The notes beneath the pieces are model-generated. The model was not told the origin of the DNA. It did no database searches and saw only the letters and a list, made by a program, of their open reading frames with translations. DNA of 64,000 nucleotides, from NCBI GenBank assembly GCA_038373865.1, contig JAXGGA010005885.1:1-64000 (forward strand). Direction: 5' to 3'. Below are positions 53,823 to 64,000 of this stretch, piece after piece (the stretch's first letter is position 1; the number at the start of each line of letters is the position of its first letter). The position numbers were made by a program, and so were the translations under genes. This stretch comes from Uloborus plumipes (lineage: Eukaryota; Arthropoda; Arachnida; Araneae; Uloboridae).

Positions 53823-54785
53823 CTAGCAGAGGGCCCGGCGTTGCACTGGCTTTAAAGTAGTGAAGAAAGTTTAAACAAACTACTCGTCGCCAAGGCGGCT
53901 TGCCTTTAAAGTTGTGAGGAGAGTTGAAACAAACTACTCGCCGCAAAAGGTGACTCGCCTTTAAAGTTGTGATGAAAGTTTAAATAATTACTCGCCGCCA
54001 AGGCGGCTCGCCTTTAAAGTAATGAGGAAAGTTTAAAAAAAATACTCGCCGCTAAAGCGGCTCGCTATAAAGCTTTTCTGCATCAAAAAGTCAAATAAAT
54101 TATTTGCACATGCTTCCTCAGAAATAAAAACGATGTCAAGTAGCACATACTCTCCCTAAATGACAAATAAAATTCCTTACCTAAAACAATTATTTCCAAA
54201 CCGCTTTCTTCCTGTAAAATTAATTGCAAAATTCTAAACAAAAAAAGTTGTTTCAATATTTGGATCGCAGCCAAAAAAGTCCTTGCTAAAAACATCAATT
54301 AGAACTTCATTTGAAACACATTTTCAAAATGGCAACAGAAAAAAAAATAAAACTCATTAATTAGAATAAAAACAATTGTTAGAACTTTATTGTACCACGT
54401 ATTCAAAATGGCAACGGAAAGGAATAACTCTTATATTTTAAAAAGTTCAAAAATTTAATTAACGTTTTAATTCAAAATGGCAACGGAAAGAATTAAAAGT
54501 CTTGGAATTTTAAATAGTTCAAAAATTTAACTAACGTTTTAATTCAAAATGGCAACGGAAAAAAATAAAAGGCTTGGAATTTTAAATAGTTCAAATATTC
54601 AATTAACGTTTTAATTAATATCTTAGCTAATTAAAGTCGTACAAATACGCGGTTGGTCTTATTGTCTTCCTTAGAAAATTTTGAATGCCCCGAATGGTAC
54701 CTCGTTTGATTCTCTACTCTCAACGGTTTTAGAGGAGTTCAAGCTTCAGACGGACAGATGCGGACATATTTTAGTAGTGTTAGTA
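53823..54785 (-). mobile_element. Helitron-like copy 4 with internal tandem repeats
   Basis: The minus-strand 3' end reads CAACGCCGGGCCCTCTGCTAG before a T, with the hairpin weakened. The 5' end at about 54785 reads TACTAACACTACTAAAATAT, so the expected TC is mutated to TA. Inside are four units of about 54 bp with ACTCGCCGCCAAGGCGGCTC (53850-54075) and four units of about 70 bp with AAAATGGCAACGGAA (54328-54620). Confidence 0.65.
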
Positions 54786-56650
54786 TTAATAGCAAACTAA
54801 TATTTATTATTGCTATATTTCATCTTATTTTATTTAATTAAGTGATTTCTTTATTTTTAAACAACTAGAAGGTTTCAGTGGAAAGTGCCCCCCCCCCCCG
54901 TCTGCTGGCCCCCATGGAAGAAGGGGATATATTCTTTAAAAAAATCTGCCAAATATTAAAACATTGCGTTTTTTTTTTTTGTAATTTTGTTCATTTTTTG
55001 TGATATTTAGTGTAAATACAAAAAAATATGAAAAGTTTATTTGCAATTTGTGCCCAACAATAATATTTTAAAATCTTCTGTTTGGAAACGGAAACTTAAG
55101 AAATTTTAAGAAATAGAGTAATCATGGTGATTGTGATTGGAATCCTCAATTGCGAAAACTATAATTTCGCAGAAACAAATTCAATTTTGTTTTACAAATT
55201 TATTTATTTGTTCAAAAACTATTTCTGACTGATCAGAGAAACAACTTTGAAAAAAAAAAAAAGTTTAAAACGGTTCTCGTTTTAAAAATTCATATTCGTA
55301 CAGCATTAGACTGTCAGTCACGCAGTGCAATCAATAAGGAAAATTCCATTAAAAATTCTTCTGAACTTCCTCCACCTTATTATACAAGCCGAATTTTAAC
55401 GTCATTGTCACTCACTTCGAAACGGCGGGAAACTGGTTGTTTTGCTTACGAAGGACAACGATTGAATTGCGTAGCAATTCTGCAATTTAGTTATGTCATT
55501 CAGCAACAGATGGCGGAAGTAGCAATAAATTTGCGTCTTCCCTCTAGGCTACTGCGGATGATCATGTGACTCAGGTTGGTTGCGATTTTCAACGATTTAA
55601 GATAAAAATTCGATTTAGAATAAAGTTTTGAGAACTTACATGCTAAATGCTACGTTTTATTGTGAAGAAGCATTCGTTAAAATTTAGTTGCAAAGTTATA
55701 TTTTCACACTTACTAAGCTTCGAATTTCCGGAGAACTTTTTACTCTTTGAACGAGTTTCTCCATCTTCCCCCCCCCTGACATCTTCAGTCAGGTAGATTT
55801 GATCCAGGTTTGGCAATTATCGCTATGTTGGCGTCATGAATGTTTTTTGAAGAAAAACATTTGTTCTCTTATTTATTTATTTATTTATTTATTTAATCTT
55901 TAATTTTTCTCTTTGTAAGTATTTGTATCATTATTTTATTTTTTCACTGATCACTTGTTGATTGACGAGAACATTTAAATTTGTTTAAGCTAATGCTTTT
56001 TCTTCTGTTATGGGAATTCTTTCCCTAAATTGCAAATTAATGTTATCGGTTTATCAATAATTAAAATTGAGTACTATTAAGTTCATTAGTATTGTTTATC
56101 TAATGTTCTCAAACTAATAGGGAAAGTAAAAAAAAGCTGAGAGAGAAATTTAACTAATTTGTTTCAAAAACATATTATTTTACCATCATTCAACAAGTGG
56201 AACTAGTTAAATTGAACTTTATGTGTTGTGTAACTAAGGCACTCACGTTCACATTAACATTTTAATGAAAATCCAACCAATCCAATGAAGGAAAATAGAA
56301 GTTTTAAAGATGCGGTTTCCACGCTATTCGCACTTATGACTCAGTTTTCAATCAGAATTTTTATTGTTTGCCATCGTCCATCTCTATACTTTCCTTATAG
56401 TAAAGTAACATAAATAGTAATGTATTTCAAGTACTTTTATGCTAAAGCTGCAGTGCGCACTGAGCAAAAAATCTGCAATTAAATTCTGGAATTTCGATTT
56501 TAATTATAATATCAATTTAAAAAAAATCAATACTTCAATGCTTTTCCAAATTTGTCGAAGAAGTTTTTTATTAGGTCACAGTGACCTCTCTTCAGGACTC
56601 CCCTGATTCTATAAAATGTAAAAATAGGTGTTCAATGTTCGAATAGAGAA
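54786..56650. other. No gene seen
   Basis: Contains a C-run at 54889-54899 and a (TTTA)n microsatellite at about 55870-55895. The stretch 55390-55640 is less A/T-rich but no coding region or promoter can be supported. Confidence 0.55.
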
Positions 56651-56655
56651 CAATA

Positions 56656-57137
56656 CAGTCAAACCTGTCTATCTCGACTTTCACGGGGCAGAAGAAAAAT
56701 TCGAGATACGGAGGTTTCGAGATACAGAGATTGTGATAAAATTTACAAAAATAAGCCATTGGAACAAAGTCGAATACTTAATAACTTGTTTTGCATTGAT
56801 ATTGTTGAATATTTTACTGTACGACATGTTGTGAGTCCACGCTTTACTAATTGTGATGACTATATATCGGTAGTAAGTAAACGCATACCTTTAAAGTACG
56901 AACATAATCTTTGAATGATTATGCAAAAGATGATTTTTGTCTCCAAGTTATACCGTTTATAAAGGTGGCTGGAGATGAAATTAAAAAATGAGAGTCGTCG
57001 AAGTTCGAGATATAGAGATTTTTGGGAAAAATCATTCGAGAAAAACATGGAGTAAAAACATTAAATTTATGTTGTAAAAGCAAGGAAATTGAAAAATTTC
57101 GACATAGAGAGGTTTTCGAGATAAACAAGTTCGACTG
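56656..57137. mobile_element. 482-bp mariner/pogo-like MITE
   Basis: TA at 56654-56655 and 57138-57139. Ends CAGTCAAACCTGTCTATCTC and GAGATAAACAAGTTCGACTG. CGAGATA-type motifs recur inside in both orientations. No transposase. Confidence 0.85.
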
Positions 57138-57490
57138 TATTAAAATTATTCTTGAAAAAAACCCGAAAAAGGTTTTTGATCAAAACCCCAGGCGGTCTAG
57201 GCTTTTTCAAAAAAAAAAAAAAAAAAAACGTTTTTTCTTCAAACCCTGAAAATATGTAAATGTATTACATGTGTTTCTGACTTAGCTCTGTGGCTTAGGG
57301 ACGGTAACTTACTGTTACATCATAAAATATGTTTATGGACGCATAAATTACTTGCCAACGTGTCGCCGTTATCGAAATATGAGGTCGGAAAATGAAAGTC
57401 TGCTGAAATTTTCGGAAAAGTAGCTAAGTTTTGCGAGTTTCGGTAAATAATGGAAAACGTCTCTCACATGCTTTGCAGCTGGATGTCCTG

Positions 57491-57786
57491 CAAGGGCGGA
57501 TACAAGGTGGGGGCGATCGCTCCTCCTCTAAGGGACTCTTCCCCAGCAGTTTTTAGATTTTGATGTTCACAAAAGGAAATTTTAGTTGATCTTTGATGAT
57601 ATTAATTTGATGATATTAAGGGAAAGCGTACGGAGATTCGGGGCTCTAATCTGAAAATTTTTCAAAATAAAAGACCAAAACATTTGTAATTAACAAGTGT
57701 TCACAAGGATGCATGGCGAAAAAATGGGCAAGTAAGAAATTAAAATCAATCGCCCCTCCCTTGGAGCATTTCTGGATCCGCCCTTG
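57491..57786. mobile_element. 296-bp hAT MITE
   Basis: ATGTCCTG at 57483-57490 and 57787-57794. Ends CAAGGGCGGATAC and GGATCCGCCCTTG. Shares its ends with the MITE at 8982-9181 but has a different interior. A single matching end also occurs at about 35247 (CAAGGGCAGATCC). Confidence 0.88.
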
Positions 57787-57794
57787 ATGTCCTG

Positions 57795-58875
57795 TCACAT
57801 GCAGCAGTCAAAAATTGCGAACATTCAAGTTCTCACCTAGTATTTAAACTTGGTTCTTTTCTTTACATTTTGGCAGATTTTAAAACCTTAAATTTCGATA
57901 ACAAAAAGGGCAAATAGGCTTCAAAAACTGTCTCAATGCGCTCTTTTGAACACGACCTATTTAATTTTTTTTTTATTATTACACAATTCGTGTGATTCCC
58001 TGGTAAAACTTCACACTAAAAGTAACCCGTTTCTAGAGAAAAGGAACTGCTATTTATTGTTTATTTTTCCACGTATTTTTTGGCCCTTTAGTAATGCTCT
58101 TTTTTCATTGTTTTAAATTTAATTGTTGTTTGTTTCATTTCATATGTTGTCCTTTAATTCCTTACTTTAATAAGGATTTTTTCTTCGTAGAAATAGGGAT
58201 GTTCACTATATTGTATTTGTTTGTAAGCAAATTTAATTTGAAGTGCTTGGAGGATGAAAGGGATATGGTTACATTTTTAAAAACATGAACACTTTGGACA
58301 ATGGTAAGCAAATAAAACTTCGTACATCAAAAAGTTGATGTCATTAGACCAATTTAATAAGCACACTAACGCCCAAAACAGGAAACAAAAAAGCTGCAAC
58401 ACCTGCAATAATAAAACGTTGAACTTCAATTACTCGCAATTTCTATTTTGTCACATATAACCTTCATCTCCCAAGCCCTTCAATTCACACTTGCTATCGG
58501 TAACCCTTGCATGCTTCTAGCTTCTAGCATACTTCGAGACTTGCAAAACTTGATCCTGTTCCAGATATCTTGAATTTTGGACGGACATGTGATAGCTAAC
58601 GAATCATTTCAGACTTTCACAACCAAAAAATCGTGTGTCTCATTTGCAAACAATGGCCTATTACAAATACAGTTAACGTATTCACCTCGTGTATAAATCT
58701 TAAATCTCAAATATGTTTCATTTTGTCTTTTTTTTTTTTTTTTTGAAATATAAATCTGCTTCTCGTTTTACAGAAAGCAGAACTGATGAATTTGCGATTT
58801 CATCAATTCAATGCAGTGAAATACCCATTTAAGGACTAGCTTTAACTATCAACGTTAATAAGCTCGAAAATAGCA
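57795..58875. other. No gene seen
   Basis: A/T-rich sequence with poly(T) at about 58729-58744. No supported feature. Confidence 0.6.
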
Positions 58876-58883
58876 TTGACAGC

Positions 58884-59622
58884 CAGTGGCGTACGCAGAA
58901 AAATCATTTAGGGGGGGGGGGTGAGCTGAGCCTATTTGAGAGGAGGGGGAGGGGCCCCTTATAAAACGTAGCAAAGCAAAGTAAATGTTTCGAATTTCTG
59001 ATATCAATGCTAATTTCAGATGACCAAAATATATCATAAAAAGATTTTTTACCACTATAATTACTGTAAAGAGTTTTGATCAAAATAGAAAATGATAAAA
59101 TTGAAATTTGAAAAATTTTCTTTATTGAAGAAGGTGTTCCTTAAATAAGTGCGTGCAATATTTTTGCTATTTTGAGCTTTAATAACATTAATTTTGCCAT
59201 TTATTTTACTATATTTCTAATATTGGGTTCAATATCACACATTTGTTGAAATTTATTTAACAGAATTAGAAGAATGAAAGGCATTAATTTTTGTTTCTGA
59301 AACATATTTGGAATAATTGTCAACAAAATTGAATTATAAAATAACCATACACCTCACATATCGTAACATGGATCGATAAGAAGAAAAGAAAAAAAGAAGA
59401 AGGAATTTATTTTCTTTCTCTTTCTTTTAATTTTGACACTACTTAAATTTCTTTTCAAAAAAAAAAAAAAATTCTCATGTCTTGATTTCGGCAAGAAAGG
59501 AAAAATAAATAAATAAATGAATAAAAATAAATAAACGTTTTCAGCCTAAATTTTTAAAATTTGTTTGGAAAATTTCGGAGGGGGCAGCAGCCTTATCATC
59601 CCACCCCCTCATTACGCCACTG
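58884..59622. mobile_element. 739-bp hAT element
   Basis: TTGACAGC at 58876-58883 and 59623-59630. Ends CAGTGGCGTACGCAG and ATTACGCCACTG. G-rich next to the left end and C-rich next to the right. No coding capacity. Confidence 0.88.
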
Positions 59623-59630
59623 TTGACAGC

Positions 59631-60160
59631 ACACAAGTGTTTCTTATAAAAGTAAAAGTAAATCATACAACTTAAAAAAAGCACAAATGAGCAGGAATAT
59701 GCAGACACGCATTTCGACGTTACAAGGAATGCCTTTTTCAATGCAAAAAATAAGAGCTTATGAATGTACAGACATGTGACAAAACTATTTATGGTTTCTC
59801 AAGTATGTATTTCCAGGTTGCAAGGAGTCCCTTTTTCAATTCAATAGAATTGAGCGTATATGAACGAAAAGATCTAAAAGCAGAAAAAATGAAATGTCAA
59901 AACTGCTAAGCAGCAGATTTACCATTAACCACTGAGCGTATTGGAAACCCAAATGAAAATAAATTTAGAAAACCTAAATTGAGCTAACGAATCATTAAAT
60001 TTTATTGAACGGAAAAGAAAATACGTATCGGGGTTCACTGTAAGAAAGAGACGTTGTTTTTACAGTATGATACAGCTAATTTTATAATAACAAACTGTAA
60101 AAATTGTTAATTTTATAGTAATAAACTGTAAAATTTCCAATTTTACCCTAGGGCAATTCC
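59631..60160. other. No gene; short diverged duplication
   Basis: Bases about 59720-59770 and 59815-59870 share an AAGGA-T-CCTTTTTCAAT block. ACTGTAAAAAT-type motifs recur at 60030-60135 (CACTGTAAG, TTTTTACAGT), possibly an end of another DNA transposon. Confidence 0.4.
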
Positions 60161-60163
60161 ATC

Positions 60164-61762
60164 GTTACAGACGTAACAATCGCAGACTTTGAACACAAAT
60201 AATTCTGGCTTGGGCTGATGAAAGTCTTAAATTTTTTTTCCTGTAGTGTAACTTGATGATGTTTATGCTACATTAAATTTGCGTGCAGATTGCTTAATTA
60301 CAAAAAAATACAGAAATCAAAAACTGCCTGTTACAGACGTAATTCACAACAGCAAAAACTCGACTATGTCATACAACTTACAATATTCCTCTGAATTATA
60401 CGGAAATTTTGAACTTTTTTTTTTTAATACGTGTTCTAGAGACTTCAAGCTTTCTAAAACCATAAAGATTGTGTGGATTTTGACTGCCGAATTTGTGAAA
60501 AAAATTCATAAACTTATTACGGACGAAACAAAGTGGTGTTACAGACGTAACATCTCTGATTTGAAAGCAGAAAACAGTATTGTAAAGCAGGAATAAACAA
60601 AGATTTTTGTGCTAAAACAATACAGCAGCATTAATTAACACATTATTTGAATATTTTAAGTTATACTGTAACAGTTTTAGAAAATTTGGGTAAGTCTGGG
60701 GGAGTTGAGAGCATATGCCGATATGTCAATATGTAACAATAAATTAATGCATCTTAAGACAATTATTTCCAAGAAAGATTGACACAAGAAAAGTTTAGAA
60801 GGGCCTTCACACAAATTTATTTATTTGTATTCTTAAAATTAATGCATAATGGGGCTGCTACATAAAAAAATCGGGAAAAGTAAATTCCTCCCTGGAATCA
60901 GTGATTGATCTTAGGAGAACTTAAAAATTTGAAAATGTTGGATCATATAGCAGAATACTAGTACCAAACTAAAATTTAACCTTCTTGGTGACAGTTGGTC
61001 AATTTTGATAATTTTTTTTTTTTGAATGAAAAAATGTGTCCTTTTTCGTCCGACGTTCTCGAAATTCGAACGGCATTTTCGTATTCTGTTCGAAAACAAT
61101 GCATTTCGCGGGCTTTTGGCAAATTCGCGATGTTAGCCCACCGTTCTTCCAATTTTGGCGTCAGCTTTAAAACATTTTCCTGGGGCATATAAATAATTTT
61201 AACTTTTTCTGCAATGGAGTTTGCACACTGAAAAAAGGAAAGAGCGTCGTTGACAAATGCTGTTCTAGATCTTACTCTCTGCCAAACCTGGTGCTTGACC
61301 ATACCCCCAACTCCATCCACAGCTCCCTTTCCATGTGACGTAGCAAAAAAATGCCAGTTGAGGTATAAATTATAATCAGTTATACCATATGTGTATTTTA
61401 TTAATCTTAAGAAATAAATTTCAATTACATGCCGACATAATTAAAAATTTCAAAATCAGAATACCAGAAACTTTAGTACTCGTACCATATTATGCTATAG
61501 ACATGTATTGCTCATCCTGTGCTTTTTACCTATTTAATTGGAAATTTACTTTTGCTACGGACGTAACATAGCGCCATTTTTTATGTCCGAAATGTTACGT
61601 CTGTAACAGCATTAATTTAAAAACTAAATCAGTTGCAATATTTTTAACTATGGTGGACAATTACTCTAAGAATTTGCCAAAAGGACCATTAAGGGTTTTT
61701 TTTAATTTTGATTTTTTAGGACGTAATGACAACTTTTGCTTCTTTTTTGTTACAGACGTAAC
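60164..61762. repeat. Six dispersed copies of the palindrome GTTACAGACGTAAC
   Basis: Copies at 60164-60177, 60330-60343, 60538-60551, 61554-61567, 61594-61607 (reverse orientation) and 61749-61762; exact or with one or two changes. With one more base on each side the core is TGTTAC-AGAC-GTAACA, an inverted repeat. They flank a decayed protein gene. I did not see the motif elsewhere in the window. Clustered palindromes of this kind are typical of binding sites for a DNA-binding protein such as a transposase. Confidence 0.8.
60976..61441 (-). pseudogene. Fragment of an uncharacterised protein with A-T-S-H-G-K-G motif
   Basis: On the minus strand one frame is open from about 61441 to a stop at 60976, about 155 codons. 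It has W-H-F-F-A-T-S-H-G-K-G-A-V-D-G-V-G-G near the middle, followed by a V-K-H-Q-V-W-Q-R-V block. I recognise the H-G-K-G-x-x-D-G-x-G-G signature from multi-copy uncharacterised proteins of invertebrates; I know of no established function. The first ATG (61320) lies after the motif, so a true start or exon lies upstream. The C-terminus runs into a lysine tract and looks broken. Six palindromic 14-mers flank it. Confidence 0.55.
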
Positions 61763-62049
61763 ATCAAACTTCTTTTTTTCGAACTTCAATTACACCATTT
61801 AGATCAATTCAAAAGAAACTAATGAATGCATATTATTATAGTACCGTTTTAGTAGTTAAAATTGTGCTACAAGTAGTTATTTTTGTTTTTATTTTTCGAT
61901 GAGAAATATGCATTTGAAAATGTGTTTTTTTCCTGATTTTTACAAGTTCGTGAATATCGTACTTCCAACTAAGAAAACAAGTATTATTCTAACTCTCACT
62001 AAGAAACCAATGCAGGATTCTTAAAATATACATCTTAAGCTTTAAAATG

Positions 62050-62950
62050 ATCAGAGGTGGCGCTAGGAAATGCCCGACAGGGGGGCAAGCTTGCCCGACA
62101 GGGGGGCACAGGTATAATTTAAAAATTTAGTCACGAAAATTAAGTTTCTTATAATGTGCAGTTAATTTTAATTGAAGGGATGGGGTTCGGGACTCTCCAT
62201 CGTAAATTTTTTGAAGTCGAAGTAAAAAAATAGCTATTATAAGCAAAGAAAAAAGTTTGGTTTCGGTGACTCTCCTGCGAAAAGTTCGAAATTGAGGTTT
62301 AAAAATAGTATTTTAAACGTGTTTGAATGATTGGGGTAGGAGCACTCCCCTGAAAATTTTTCGAAATTTAAACCCCAAAATAAAGAATTGTTTTCAGGAA
62401 ATTATCATGGATGGCGGAGGATATTGCTCAGAGAGACTCTCCTCGTGACTTTTTTGAAATTCAAGTATTAAAAACGCTTTTTTAGACAATCTTTAATTAT
62501 GTAGAGTGGCAATGGTGCACTACACTGGATATATATATGTTTTTTTTTTCTTTAGTTTTAAGTCTAAAAATCCCATTTGTTGGCAATTTTCGATTAAGTA
62601 GTAGAGTTTTATTGCAGATTTCTTAATTGGAGAGGGACCACGTGTGGTACAATTTTTAATCAGACCTCTTGTTTACAGTTTCTATTTTTGAGAAATAGAG
62701 TGGCTTCTTATTTAAAAAAAAAAAGGACAGGTGCATCGTTTGGTTCGGTACTCTTCCCCGAAATATTCTTAAAATTAACTCCTAAAAACGCAATTATTGG
62801 GGCTTTGACGACGATAGGGTAAGGGTTGTGGGACAGAGACTGTCTCCCAGAAATTAGTCAAAATTGTCCCAAAAACAAAAATTTTATATGCTTTTTTTCG
62901 ACAACGTTTTTGAAAATCTAGTTGGCTTTATAAGGTTATTGTTGTTTCTT
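62050..62950. repeat. Degenerate tandem repeats, about six units
   Basis: Units of about 100-140 bp each contain a GACTCTCC-like block, then GAAAATTTTTCGAAATT-like and AAAAATAG-like blocks (near 62178, 62260, 62350, 62440, 62745 and 62830). Left of them, GAGGTGGCGCTAGG and a duplicated GCCCGACAGGGGGGCA suggest the edge of a transposon; the other edge is not found. Confidence 0.5.
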
Positions 62951-63275
62951 GGGTGGGGGGGGAGGAGTAATTTTAAAATTTCCTATTTCTTGATTTTTCC
63001 CCATTAAGAAAAACAAGAAGCCAACCCTTGTCAGCAAGTAATTGATATGTTTCTATGAACGGAATATTAGAGTAGTGTAACTTTAAAGGGGGAGGCGGCC
63101 CGGTGACCTAACTGATGAAAAATCGCTCAGATTGGCTCTCGGTGATGGCCCTGATCAGCTGCCCCAATGAAGCAATAGCGATTTTTATTATTATTATTAT
63201 TTATTTATTTCAACTGCTGCTCGCAAAGGTTTCTATGATGTTACTTTTCCTTTCGGTTAAAAAACATTCGAAAAT
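62950..63275. other. No gene seen
   Basis: Short G-rich run at about 62954-62966 and an ATT microsatellite at 63184-63205. Nothing else recognisable. Confidence 0.55.
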
Positions 63276-63909
63276 AATACAAATACAAATACAAATGTGG
63301 CGACCAGCAGCAGGCTCAGGGCCCAACTTGGCTGGTCCTAGTCAAATTAAAGACCCCAATGAAGATCAATGGCCCTCTTAAAGCCATCTACTCCATTGCT
63401 CTTTACCGCCTCTTCCGGTAAGCCGTTCCAAGTTCCCACTACCCTGCTAAAATAGTAATTTTTTCGAATTTCCAGGTTCGCCTGAGGTTTAAACAGCTTA
63501 AAACAATGACCCCTTGTCCTGCTTTCCTTGCAAAACTCCAACCCTGCAACATCATTCATTTTAATAAATTTAAATAACTGAATCATGTCCCCTCTGGTTC
63601 TCCTTTGCTCAAGACTATACATATTAAGCATTCTAAGTCTGGAATCATAGTCTAAATTAGAAAATCCATTTACTAACCTTGTAGCCCTTCTTTGTACCCT
63701 TTCCAATAAATTAATGTCTTTCTTCAGATAAGGAGACCAAAACTGAACAGCATACTCCAAATGAGGTCTTACCAAACTTCTATATAGAGGCAGAAGAACC
63801 TTCTTAGATTTGTTTGAAATAGATCTATTAATAAACCCAAGCATCCTATTGGCTTTGTTACTAGCTATGCTGCACTGTTGACTGGACTTGAAATCCTGAT
63901 TTATTAATA
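63276..63909 (-). mobile_element. 5'-truncated CR1-like LINE, second copy
   Basis: The 3' tail (ATTTGT units) is at 63276-63295 on the minus strand. The 3' UTR matches the first LINE. The reverse-transcriptase C-terminus is open from 63347 (stop) to about 63908, where similarity to the first copy stops. Over 165 residues I count eight differences from the first LINE. The truncation point corresponds to base 5357 or so of the first copy. Confidence 0.92.
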
Positions 63910-64000
63910 TTTCTTTAGTTAGAAGTTAGATTATAGAAAATCCTTAACAAAGATTTAAAGAGCACATTTCCTATCTAAATTTCACAGAAAAAAATTTTCT

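Noticed and set aside
63108..63165. CTGATGA-containing stretch resembling a hammerhead ribozyme or box C/D RNA
   Set aside because: The GAAA core and pairing stems of a hammerhead are absent, and no D box with a terminal stem is convincing.

Overview
The window is A/T-rich, intron-containing animal nuclear DNA dominated by transposable elements. Spliced genes, CR1-type LINEs with an esterase-bearing ORF1, non-autonomous Helitrons, hAT/mariner/Harbinger/piggyBac MITEs and a decayed Ty3 retrotransposon point to an arthropod. The repeat mix looks most like a chelicerate such as a spider. That assignment is a family-level impression, not something the sequence proves.

Three host genes can be supported. 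(1) A minus-strand intronless coding region at 20791-21303 encodes a short CFDP1/BCNT-C protein (SWR1/SRCAP chromatin-remodelling family). (2) A plus-strand gene running from 23803 to 43740 can be assembled from four coding exons with matching splice phases (23803-23865, 27187-29451, 37574-37745, 43520-43740). It encodes about 906 residues with a GCM/FLYWCH-like zinc-binding N-terminus, a MULE-transposase-like core and a SWIM zinc finger, so it is a transposase-derived host gene. (3) A minus-strand single-exon POP7/RPP20 gene (RNase P/MRP subunit) lies at 46720-47124. The three genes do not form a pathway; they are islands in repeats.

Layout. 1-9500: a Ty3-type element whose integrase is split first by a Helitron (179-1721) and then by a nearly full-length CR1-like LINE (about 1744-5992), followed by its C-terminal part (5993-6945), a polypurine tract and a 3' LTR carrying a hAT MITE. 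9500-18000: a 649-bp mariner fold-back, Harbinger and hAT MITEs, and a TIR element (12.3-15.4 kb) that carries a dead protein gene and a Helentron-like insert. 18056-19427: a hAT element. 20.8-44.2 kb: the CFDP1-like gene and the SWIM gene. The SWIM introns hold a 5.1-kb hAT element with transposase remnants, a nested fold-back built of about 170-bp repeats each carrying TGACGTCA, a 2.7-kb long-TIR element with a 10-bp target duplication, and more Helitron/Helentron copies. 44.2-64 kb: POP7, three related Harbinger-like MITEs, a third Helentron-like copy, another Helitron, hAT and mariner MITEs, a region with six copies of a 14-bp palindrome around a decayed protein gene (60.1-61.8 kb), and a 5'-truncated second LINE copy at the right edge.

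The most interesting unexplained pieces are the 60.1-61.8 kb palindrome cluster, the TGACGTCA fold-back array, and the MULE-SWIM gene whose first catalytic acidic position appears altered.
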